DNA from: SCTD01 sp963784675
GTDB taxonomy: Bacteria; Actinomycetota; Actinomycetes; Mycobacteriales; SCTD01
Direction of reading: 5' to 3'
Length of the DNA stretch: 64,000 nucleotides
Assembly: GCA_963784675.1 (NCBI GenBank)
Contig: CAWASE010000001.1
Span: 558,001 to 622,000, forward strand
In this document: in pieces, positions 17,904-25,328 of the stretch
How the letters are laid out: the number at the start of each line of letters is the position of its first letter
Position numbering within the stretch: the first letter of the stretch is position 1
The notes under the pieces: model-generated
Databases searched by the model: none
What the model was told of the DNA's origin: nothing
The model's input: only the letters and a program-made list of their open reading frames with translations
Program-made: the position numbers and the translations under genes

Positions 17904-18656
17904 TCAGCCGACCGTCTTGCCGGGCCAGCCCGCACTCGCCGTGAGCGTTCCGTCCGGTTCGACGAGCAGGCTCTGATAGCCCTGCGGCAGCGAATATCCC
18001 ATCGGGCCGGCGACGTACGCAGCGGTGGCCAGGACGTCCGCCCACATCAGGCCAGGTCCGGTGACGGTCGCGCTGGCGAGCCCGCGGGCCGGCTCGCCCG
18101 TACGCGGGTCGATGACGTGCGGACCGCGCGCCGCGGCGCCGGACGTCGCGACCGCACCCTCCGTCACTTCGACGGTCGCCAGCACCCGGCGGCGATCGCG
18201 CGGATCCTCGATGCCGACGCGCCACGGTGCGCCGTGCCGCGCGCGACCGAGCACGTCGCCGCCGGCACCGACCACCCAGTCGAGCTCGGCGGGACCCTGC
18301 AGGGCGGCGACGGCCCGCTCCACCGCCCAGCCCTTGACCAGACCCGAAGGGTCCAGCGCGCGGCCAGGCGGATGGGCGTCGAACAGTCCACCGGTGCGCA
18401 CCCGCGCCTGCTCGCACAGGGCCAGGACCTCCCGCAGCTCCGCGTCCGCCTCGCTCTCGCCCCGCCACCAGCGCAGCAGTCGGCTGTCGTCCCGGTAGGT
18501 GCTGAAGCCGGCGTCGGCCCCGCGCAGCGAGGCGAAGACATCCGCGACCGCCGCGGCGACCTCGGGCCGGGTGCGCACCTCCGGACCGCGGACCAGGACG
18601 CTGATGGGCAGGCCCATGATCTGCTCGACCCAGCTGCGGCGCTCCGTCGTGGTCAC
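17904..18656 (-). CDS. apbE: ApbE-family FAD:protein FMN transferase
   Basis: This enzyme moves FMN from FAD onto a Thr or Ser of an FMN-binding-domain protein. The 250-residue product has FASLRGADAGFSTYRDDSRL near residue 40, DPSGLVKGWAVERA, VGAGGDVLGRARH, and the Mg-binding HVIDPRTGEPARG with ATVTGPGLMWADVLATAAYV. It lacks a visible signal peptide, so it may act in the cytoplasm or at the membrane face. The GTG overlaps the stop of the FMN-binding gene (GTGA), which supplies a likely substrate next door. Confidence 0.9.
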   Translation of the reverse strand: MTTTERRSWVEQIMGLPISVLVRGPEVRTRPEVAAAVADVFASLRGADAGFSTYRDDSRLLRWWRGESEADAELREVLALCEQARVRTGGLFDAHPPGRALDPSGLVKGWAVERAVAALQGPAELDWVVGAGGDVLGRARHGAPWRVGIEDPRDRRRVLATVEVTEGAVATSGAAARGPHVIDPRTGEPARGLASATVTGPGLMWADVLATAAYVAGPMGYSLPQGYQSLLVEPDGTLTASAGWPGKTVG

Positions 18657-19130
18657 AGTCCGGCGCCGTCCAGGGCCGCCTGCAGCGACGACAGGTAGCC
18701 GCGGCTGGTCACGGTGGCCCCCGACACGACGTCGATGTTCGCACTCTGCGCCTGCACGACCTCGGCGTTGAGCACCGGGATGGCCCGGGCGTTGATCTCG
18801 TCGTCCCGTGGGTTGCCGGTCGGTACCTGCAGCACGTCGGCCCCGGTGATCATGCCGCCGGCGACGGTGATCTGCACCTGCACCGGACCCCATCGCGTGC
18901 TCGCGACGGTGCCGGCGTAGCTCGTGGTCGGGATCGAAGTTCCGGTTGCGGCCGTACCGGGAGCGGCTGAGGACCGTGACCGCCGTGCCCGTGGAGCGGC
19001 CCAGGCTGGTCGGATAGCCGAACAGGAGGACGAGCGCCGTGGCAGTCGTGCCACCGCCGAGGACCAGACGACGCAGGCCCGGTTCACGTCGGCGCACGGT
19101 GGGAGCCGCGGACGGGCGTGCTCGCGTCAC
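18653..19130 (-). pseudogene. FMN-binding domain protein with N-terminal membrane anchor, one frameshift
   Basis: The C-terminal part (about 18653-18950) is an FMN-binding domain: VQVQITVAGGMITGADVLQVP, AIPVLNAEVV, and VVSGATVTSRGYLSSLQAAL, where the SGATVT motif is the expected ApbE flavinylation site. The natural start is a GTG at 19130, in another frame, which gives an Arg-rich N-terminus and one membrane segment (LRRLVLGGGTTATALVLLFGY). The two frames meet at about 18950, where one base is extra. Merged, the product would be about 158 residues, anchored with its flavin domain outside the membrane. Its GTG overlaps the stop of the oxidoreductase gene. It is probably functional if the shift is a base-calling error. 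Confidence 0.8.
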
Positions 19131-20536
19131 CAGGAGAACCGTTCCTCGTGCAGGCGGTCGACCGGGACGCCTGCGGCGAGCACGGCCCGCCGCGCCGCCC
19201 GGGACCACGCCTGCGGACCGCACAGATAGACGTCCCGTTCGGAGACGTCTGGCACCAGTCGTCGCAGGGCCGGGACGTCCGCACCCGTCCCGTGCCCCGG
19301 CAGGAAGGAGTCCTCCGAGGCGCGCGGTCCTGGTAGCAGCACGACGCGTAGTCCGGTGCGCGCGGCGAGCACGTCGAGCTCGTCGGCGAACAGGGCGTCG
19401 GCGGTGGTCCGGACGCGGTGGAGCAGGACGACATCACCCGGGGCGCTGGAGAGCTCCTCGGCGAGCGCTCGCAACGGCGTGACGCCCACCCCGCAACCGA
19501 GCAGCAGCACGCGGCGACCGCGACGGCGTTCGCTGGTGAACCGCCCGTACGGTCCTTCCAGCGCCACGCGGGTCCCCGGCCGCAGCTCGCGCACCCAGGC
19601 GCTGTCGTCGCCGAGGTCCTTGACGGTGACGCGCAACAGGTCCGGGTCGGGCATGGCCGACAGGCTGTACGGGTGGGCGCGGCTCTGCCCGGGCACGCCG
19701 AGGAAGCGCCACAGGCAGAACTGGCCGGCGCGGACGGGCAGCCGGTCCAGACGGCGCCCGCGGAGGTGGACCGACACGATCCCGGGTCCCTCCGGCACCA
19801 CCGCGTCGACCACCACGCGATGACGCAGTGTCCGCAGCAGCGGCAGTCCGACCCGGTAGACCAGCACGAGCGCGGCGGTCGTGGCCCACGTCGTCCACCA
19901 CGCCGCCGTGGCGAGGGCGTGCTGGACGAAGTCGGCGCCGGTCCAGAGCTGGTGGGGCAGCACCAGGCCTGCGCCCAGGTAGGAGTACAGGTGCAGCAGG
20001 TGCCAGGACTCGTAGCGCAGCCGGCGGCGGGCGCGCTTGACCGACGTGGCCGCGACCATCACCAGCAGCAGCGTCCCGACAGCGGCGAGCAGCATTCCCG
20101 GGTAGCGAACCGTCAGGTTCCACAGCTCTGCCGCCGGACTGCGTCCGTCGGAGACGGCGTAGCCCAGCGTCACCAGCGCGACGTGCAGCAGCAGCAGCGT
20201 GAGCGAGCCGGCACCGACCCAGCGGTGCACCCGGGCCAGCAGATCCTGACCGTAGGACCTTTCCAGCAACGGGATCCGGGCCAGCAGCAGGACCTGTACC
20301 AGCAACAGGAAGGCCGCCACCAGCCCCAGGAGCCGACCGAGCGCGGTGAGGGCGCCACCCGTGCTGCCGCCCAGGTCGGCGGGGCCACCCTGCGCGACCC
20401 AGCAGCCGAGGACGGCACCGGCGCCGACGGCCAGGCCGCCGACGGCAGCCGACCGCCACCAGGCAGGCGTGGCAGCGGCCAACGGGCGGACCGGGTGGTG
20501 CACAGGGCCGGAAGGTGGGTCGAGCAGCACCGTCAT
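19127..20536 (-). CDS. Ferric-reductase-like membrane protein with FAD/NAD(P)-binding domain
   Basis: This is a 469-residue membrane flavohaem-type oxidoreductase. The N-terminal half has about six hydrophobic helices, with His residues suited to haem (LARVHRWVGAGSL, LLLHVAL, WHLLHLYSYLGAGLVLPHQLW). The C-terminal half is a ferredoxin-reductase module: AGQFCLWRF and RAHPYSLSAMP (FAD), LLLGCGVGVTPLRAL (NAD(P)), CGPQAWSRAAR, and the terminal EERFSW. The ATG at 20536 was chosen over upstream options because AAGGAG precedes it. With the FMN-binding protein and ApbE downstream, it forms a three-gene electron-transfer unit. Confidence 0.9.
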   Translation of the reverse strand: MTVLLDPPSGPVHHPVRPLAAATPAWWRSAAVGGLAVGAGAVLGCWVAQGGPADLGGSTGGALTALGRLLGLVAAFLLLVQVLLLARIPLLERSYGQDLLARVHRWVGAGSLTLLLLHVALVTLGYAVSDGRSPAAELWNLTVRYPGMLLAAVGTLLLVMVAATSVKRARRRLRYESWHLLHLYSYLGAGLVLPHQLWTGADFVQHALATAAWWTTWATTAALVLVYRVGLPLLRTLRHRVVVDAVVPEGPGIVSVHLRGRRLDRLPVRAGQFCLWRFLGVPGQSRAHPYSLSAMPDPDLLRVTVKDLGDDSAWVRELRPGTRVALEGPYGRFTSERRRGRRVLLLGCGVGVTPLRALAEELSSAPGDVVLLHRVRTTADALFADELDVLAARTGLRVVLLPGPRASEDSFLPGHGTGADVPALRRLVPDVSERDVYLCGPQAWSRAARRAVLAAGVPVDRLHEERFSW

Positions 20537-20662
20537 CGCCTTCTCCTTCGCGGGGGGATCCCGCAAGGTTGACGACGACGGCTGCGTCCAGGCTGAGGGC
20601 TTGCTGGGGACTTCCTGTGAGGAGGTCCGTGGAGCGGCCACCTTCGTCGGCTTCCGCGGCGG

Positions 20663-21406
20663 TCAGGTCCTGGAGCGGTCCCCGCGGTCGCCGGTGGTCG
20701 GTTCTGGTGCTTCGCCGAGCCGGGTGAGGTCGTCCGCGAGCTGTCGGGCCTGCGGATAGAGACCGAGGACGACGACGACCGCGAGGGCTCCCCCGGCGAG
20801 CTGCGCGAGGACGAAGCCGGGGACCGACGCCGGGGCGATGCCCGCGAAGGTATCGGACAGGGTTCGTCCGATCGTGATGGCCGGGTTCGCGAAGCTCGTG
20901 GAGCTGGTGAACCAGTAGGCCGCCGTGATGTATCCGCCTACGGCATAAGCGACGTGGGTCTTGCGCCCCGAGCGCACGGTCCCGAAGACGACCACCAGCA
21001 GCCCGAACGTGGCCACCACCTCCGACAACCAGAGCGCTGCGCCGGTGCGGTCACGAGTGCTGATCACGACCGGCTCCAGCTCGAACATCAGGTTGGCCAC
21101 GGCCACGCCGAGGCAGCAACCGAGCACCTGGGCGGCGATGAGCGCCGCGGCGGTCGCCGTCGTGAGAGCGCCGAGCGCGCGCTCGGCCAGGGTCACGACC
21201 GGATTGAAGGCAGCCGAGACCGGGCCGAGAGCCAGGATGAGCGCGACCAGCACGGCGCCGGTGATCACGGCGTTCTCCAGCAGCTGCAGGCCGGTGTCCT
21301 GCGGCGACAGGCGCTGGGCGGCGATCCCGCTCCCGACGACGGTCGCGGCCAGCAGCGCCGAGCCGATCAGCTCCGCGAGCGCCTTGCGGGCCACCTCGCC
21401 TCTCAC
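20663..21406 (-). CDS. Aquaporin/glycerol-facilitator (MIP) family channel
   Basis: This is a six-helix membrane channel of the major intrinsic protein family, 247 residues. The N-terminus has the family opening ELIGSALLAATVVGSG. The two half-helix motifs are SAAFNPVVTLAERA (NPV, a variant of NPA) and SFANPAITIGRTLSDTF (NPA). The variant first motif is seen in arsenite- or metalloid-linked branches, but no arsenic gene is next to it, so the substrate is open. The tail is hydrophilic. It lies just outside the proposed island, which begins about 190 bases upstream of its start. Confidence 0.9.
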   Translation of the reverse strand: MRGEVARKALAELIGSALLAATVVGSGIAAQRLSPQDTGLQLLENAVITGAVLVALILALGPVSAAFNPVVTLAERALGALTTATAAALIAAQVLGCCLGVAVANLMFELEPVVISTRDRTGAALWLSEVVATFGLLVVVFGTVRSGRKTHVAYAVGGYITAAYWFTSSTSFANPAITIGRTLSDTFAGIAPASVPGFVLAQLAGGALAVVVVLGLYPQARQLADDLTRLGEAPEPTTGDRGDRSRT

Positions 21407-21598
21407 GGCCGCCGCATCCCGACCGGGTCGACCGTCAGCACCTCGCGCAGCCTGCGTGACATTGACCGGTCTCGATGCACGCCGGGAGCCTAGTGGGCGG
21501 AAGGTTCACCGGAGCCGCGCCCGAGCCACCGCGCAGGTCCGCCGCACGCGAGCACAGGCACCGCTCACCTTCGGGAGCGGCGTCAGACGGGGCGTGGT

Positions 21599-21627
21599 GG
21601 GACGAGCCGGTCTGCAGGCCGGGTTCT
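21599..21627 (-). repeat. Copy of the rnpB 3' end (proposed distal attachment site of the island)
   Basis: This 29-base segment matches the 3' end of the rnpB gene at 32991-33019 with 27 of 29 identical, in the same orientation. Read on the minus strand it gives GAACCCGGCCTGCAGACC followed by GGCTCGTCCC. Nothing else of RNase P RNA is present: the match stops where the rest of rnpB would begin. A displaced 3' end of a structural RNA at the far edge of a segment is the classical scar of site-specific integration. A small inverted repeat (GTCAG/CTGAC, about 21629-21647) lies just inside the island. Confidence 0.7.
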
Positions 21628-21839
21628 CGTCAGGGCACCCTGCTGACCTGCGGCTTCTCTTCCCGTACCCAGCCTGACCCGCAAGAACAGCGCTGGCAGA
21701 CGTTGAGCGGCGACGGGCGGATTCGAGCGTCTTGCGGACTTGCTGCGGAGACTCGAGGGCGAGGAGCAGGAAGACGAGTGCCGGGGCGAGCGGCGGCGCG
21801 AGCCACAGGCTGCCCTCAAGCAGACGGCTGATGGTGCTG

Positions 21840-22427
21840 TCGTTTTCCAGCCCCCGTCAGTTGGTCGCGGGCCGTGGGCAGGACCGGCTGTGAGCGCCGG
21901 CCGCAGCGCGGCGTGTTCGAGGGTGCGCGCTGCCCGCGCGAGCGCCGGTGCGGCGAGCTCAGTGCCCGGTGCAACGATCACCCCCAGGGCGAGTCCCGCA
22001 AGCACGGCGGCCGCAAAGTGGGCGCCGACGTAGACCCGCGCGGACGCCATGAGCAGGGCCAAGACCGCCGCGACCAGCCCGAATCGTCGGTTGAGGATCA
22101 GCAGTCCGCCGGCGACCGCTCCGGCCATCGTGGCGCGGTCGGACGGGAACGACGCGTCCCGCTGGGCTGACCAGGAGCAGGACGTGTGGCAGCTGCCGGT
22201 ACGGCCGCACTTCGTTCACGGCATGAGCGATCGGCTGGTTGATGCCGACCGCCAGCAGAACCCCCGCGCCGGCCAGGAGCGCCGGGGCCATCAGCAGTGG
22301 CTGTTGGCGGGACCGGGGCGATGAGGTAGCCGGCGATCAGCAGGAGCGCGAACAGCACCACGCCCTGGTTGGCGTACGTGGTGACGGCTCCGTGAAGTCA
22401 GCTCGTCCCTCGGGCGAAGTGCCTCAT
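21840..22427 (-). pseudogene. PAP2-family phosphatase pseudogene (nonsense codon and two frameshifts)
   Basis: Pieces of a membrane PAP2 phosphatase can be read in order on the minus strand. First comes MRHFARGTS, then an in-frame TGA at 22398 where relatives have Trp, then LHGAVTTYANQGVVLFALLLIAGYL. One extra base at about 22315 leads to MAPALLAGAGVLLAVG and AVNEVRPYRQLPHV. Another extra base at about 22175 leads to ASFPSDRATMAGAVAGGLLILNRRFG and ASARVYVGAHFAAAVLAG. The catalytic motifs are damaged: PSDR where PSDH or PSGH is expected, and HFAAAV where the HxxxD acid should be. The open frame then runs through the attachment repeat to 21583. This is true decay, not only indel error. Confidence 0.75.
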
Positions 22428-22518
22428 CCCAGGAAGACGTGCCGGTCGCCGCACCGAGTGCGAGCCGCTCGCGAAAACGGTCGTCACTGCTGCGTCCGCA
22501 GTGCTGCCGGTGCGTGGC

Positions 22519-23351
22519 TCACCCGAGCTCGCCGGAAGGCAGGGCGGGTGCCACCGTACGCAACGCGCGCAGCTCGTAGTCGCCAAGCAAGGCCCCTAGG
22601 AACGCTCCGGCAACGAGATCGCTGCGGTAGTGCCCGGCGGCGTACAGGCGCGAGAAGGCGACCTGGTCGGCCATCGCCTGGAAGTCTGCCGCACGACCCG
22701 GGTCAAGAGCAGTGAGCACCGCGAGCTCGGAGTAGACGTAGACCGCGTGCTTGCTCGGGTAGGACTGTTTGGCCTTGCGCGCAGCGCCCTTGCGCAGCGA
22801 AGGGTCGACGACAGTCGGGGCCTGCCGCCGAAGCGCGCTTGTGCTGTTGCCGTCATCGCCTTGGCCAAGGCCGTGTCGGCCTTGAACACCGTCTTGGCCT
22901 GCGTCCTCACCTCGGGGGTGGCGGTCTCCGTCGCGTCGCTCACGTAGAGCTTCCAGACGTCCTTCTTGCCGTAGATCTCGAGCCACGACGCAGCGGTCAG
23001 GCCATCAGGCGTGCGTGTGCCTCCTAGCTGATGAAGCTCGGCCAGCTCCCTGACCTGGGTGGTGGCGTCGGGCGGCGCTGGGATCTGCGAGAGCGCGAAG
23101 GCGGTGAACGCGGCGTCGTCCTGTGTCGGGTGGCTGGCGGCCCAGGTGGCGAACGCCTCGTCCGCCAGCGGCTTCTGCTTGGCGAGCTCGGCGGCCAGCG
23201 GGTTTACTTGCGCTTGGGTGAACAGCGTGGGTGCCGGGTGTGTCTTTATGGGGTTCCCACCGGGGGCGTAGACGTTGCTCGCGCCCGCTCCGGCTACGAG
23301 CACCGCTACGACAGCACCGATGCCGATCTTGATGCCTCTGGGTCCGGCCAT
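22519..23351 (-). pseudogene. Secreted PAP2-type acid phosphatase-like protein, one frameshift
   Basis: The N-terminus (ATG 23351) has a signal-like hydrophobic segment (GIKIGIGAVVAVLVAGAGA), followed by about 150 residues of helical, soluble-looking sequence. The frame is lost at about 22822, inside a run of C. Adding one C restores GRPPTVVDPSL, the RP motif of class A acid phosphatases. The rest reads QSYPSKHAVYVYSEL (PSGH-type motif) and SRLYAAGHYRSDLVAGAFLG (SR-x5-H-x3-D). The catalytic set is therefore present once the frame is repaired. It sits 37 bases after the VTC gene and probably belongs to that operon, where it could act on phosphate esters or polyphosphate products. Confidence 0.75.
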
Positions 23352-23387
23352 GCTGCTGTGCTCCTTCGTTGGTCGACTGCCGCGCGC

Positions 23388-24182
23388 TCAGGTGGCGGCA
23401 GGTGACAGGTCGTGGCCGTAGAAGTTCCGTTGAAGCATTGGGCGCCACGGCTGTGCGGGTGCGCCGGCGCGTGTCAGGGCGATGCCGGCGCAGTACTTGC
23501 TCACTGACACCGGCCGGATGCCGGCTTCGCGCAGGACGACGTCCGCGGTGCTGCGGCCGCGCTCGGACTTCGTCTCGACCAGGACGAGGTCCTCGCGCAG
23601 CCGGGCGGTGCGCCCATCCGGTGCGGTCATGACCAGGTCGTAGTCGACCGTGAAGCGCGCCGCGTCATGGCGGGCCACGAGCGTGCTCCGCAGGTGGCTG
23701 ACGGTCAGGCTGGGCACCAGCTCGACCGGAGGCAGGACTCGGTAGTTGGTGGCCAGGGACTGCGTGAGCAGGTCGAGTCCTGACGAGGGCACCGTCCCGT
23801 ACTCGTCGGCGGAGATGACCAGTGCGCACTTGTTGGTCTGCCCGCGGCCGGTCTTGAGCTTGACCTCGAACCGGCACCGGCCGCTGTCGGCGTACAGCCG
23901 CGTCCGCGCCTTCCATCGGAGCCGGCGCCCCTGTCGGTGCGCGAAGAAGCACTCGAGCGATGGGGTGTCGAGGTAGCTGCTGCGGTAGGCGAAGCGCGTC
24001 AGACCGTCCACCTCGAGCAGCGCGTGGCTGATCCGGAGCTGCTCGGCTACAACCCCGAGCTGTTGCGTCGTCAGCAGGTACTTGCGGTCGACTCGGCGCT
24101 GCAGGTCTGCCGCTCCGAGCGCTTCGAGCCCGATCCGTGGTGCCGCGGCGAACGTCACGTCGGCTGCGGGACCGCCGCTCAC
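23388..24182 (-). CDS. VTC-domain protein (polyphosphate-polymerase-like)
   Basis: This 264-residue protein matches the VTC fold, a triphosphate-tunnel-type catalytic domain that makes polyphosphate in yeast Vtc4 and is common but little studied in bacteria. Basic and acidic residues expected in the tunnel are visible: DLQRRVDRKYLLTTQQ near residue 26, FAYRSSYLDTPSLECFFAHRQGRRLRWKARTRLY, RCRFEVKLKTGRGQTNK, FTVDYDLVMTAPDG, and VLVETKSERGRSTADVVL. SVSKYCAGIAL lies near the end. It has no membrane segment. The GTG overlaps the stop of the DUF4956 gene, so the two are coupled; the usual partner cotH is absent here. Confidence 0.88.
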   Translation of the reverse strand: MSGGPAADVTFAAAPRIGLEALGAADLQRRVDRKYLLTTQQLGVVAEQLRISHALLEVDGLTRFAYRSSYLDTPSLECFFAHRQGRRLRWKARTRLYADSGRCRFEVKLKTGRGQTNKCALVISADEYGTVPSSGLDLLTQSLATNYRVLPPVELVPSLTVSHLRSTLVARHDAARFTVDYDLVMTAPDGRTARLREDLVLVETKSERGRSTADVVLREAGIRPVSVSKYCAGIALTRAGAPAQPWRPMLQRNFYGHDLSPAAT

Positions 24183-24817
24183 CGGTCGGTGCCTTCGGTG
24201 GCCAGCTCGAAGTCGGCGGCTGGTGCGCCGTCGCCACGGCGATACCGAACCGCCACGCGCGTCGTGTCTCGGACGGCGTCGAGGTCGAGAACCCGTAGCT
24301 CCACCACCTCAGCTCCGAGCCGCGCCGCGACCGCATCCCGAAGCTCAGGCGAAACGGGAAAGGCCCGGTCGAGGGTGACGCGAGCGGTGTGCAGCGTCGG
24401 GTGCAGAGCCGGATGGTCGGCGAAGTAGACCGCGAGCAGCAGGCCGGCGGACAGCGCGGCGGGCAGCGCGATCCCGCGGCCTGGAAGTCCGTTGACCAGC
24501 GCCAAGACCAGGGCCAGGAAGAAGTAGCCGATCTCGGCGTTAGAGAACGCCTGGCTGCGCAGCCGGATGATCGACAGAACGCCGAACAAACCGAAGCCCA
24601 CACCGGCGGGAAACTTTCCGCCGGTGATCCCGGTCAGTGCAACGAACAAGCCGATGTTGAAGCAGGTATAGACCATCAGCAGCTCGCGGCCGGAGTGGCG
24701 GCGTGAGTACAAGCCACCAGCAAGGATCAGCAAGGCGATCACGTCGATGGCTGCGTGGCTGAGCAGCTCCGGGACGGCGACCGAACTACCTGCCGCAAGC
24801 ACGAGCGTCCCCGACAC
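24179..24817 (-). CDS. DUF4956 membrane protein
   Basis: This 212-residue protein has about four hydrophobic helices and a soluble C-terminal domain, as in the DUF4956 family. Typical stretches are LILAGGLYSRRHSGRELLMVYTCFNIGLFVAL, GVGFGLFGVLSIIRLRSQAFSNAEIGYFFLALVLALVNGL, and a C-terminal part from about residue 140. The start is a GTG (24817) preceded by GGAGG. Families of this type are usually found beside VTC-domain genes, as here, which suggests a joint role in polyphosphate synthesis or export at the membrane. Base composition is visibly lower in GC than in neighbouring genes. It is the first gene of a DUF4956-VTC-PAP2 unit. Confidence 0.88.
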   Translation of the reverse strand: MSGTLVLAAGSSVAVPELLSHAAIDVIALLILAGGLYSRRHSGRELLMVYTCFNIGLFVALTGITGGKFPAGVGFGLFGVLSIIRLRSQAFSNAEIGYFFLALVLALVNGLPGRGIALPAALSAGLLLAVYFADHPALHPTLHTARVTLDRAFPVSPELRDAVAARLGAEVVELRVLDLDAVRDTTRVAVRYRRGDGAPAADFELATEGTDR

Positions 24818-25328
24818 CTAAGCCTCCAGTCTGCGCCGACACCGGCGGCGGAGGACGACGCTACGAACGCAACATGAAGTCCAGATGAAGCGCGCACGGC
24901 CGCCAGCCCCGGGCCGGGTCCGGTCAGGCGAGGTTCAGACGTGGATCAAGCGGCTCAGCACCGGCGGTGAGCAACAGCGTGCACTGGCTCCGACCACCAA
25001 AACAGCGTTGGCAGGCGTCGGAGCGAAATGCAGCGGCCCGCGTTCACGCCAGAAGACGTAACTCTTCTCCGTGTCGACCCGCGGGTCCGACAGGACAAGG
25101 GTCGACAGTCGGACACCGAATTCTCGTGACCGAGGTCCGCGACGCAGACCTGCGGGTCGCCGCCACGGCGCGCACCGGAATCCGGGCCGTCGGGGCATCG
25201 GAACTCGTGATCCCGGAGTCGACGACGTAAGGGCGCGGCGCTCCGGACGGTGCGCCGCAGCGCGGCAGTCCGGACAGAGCGCGGCAGCGCGAACGGTTCC
25301 GCCCGCGTCCGCCCCGGCGCGCACGCTG
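24818..25328. other. Non-coding stretch between DUF4956 and the GGDEF-EAL gene
   Basis: About 510 bases without a convincing gene. Short open frames exist on both strands but show no recognisable protein. The promoter for the DUF4956-VTC-PAP2 unit should lie at its left end. It also holds a 20-base imperfect match (25001-25020) to a sequence at 21686-21705 near the island edge. Confidence 0.5.
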
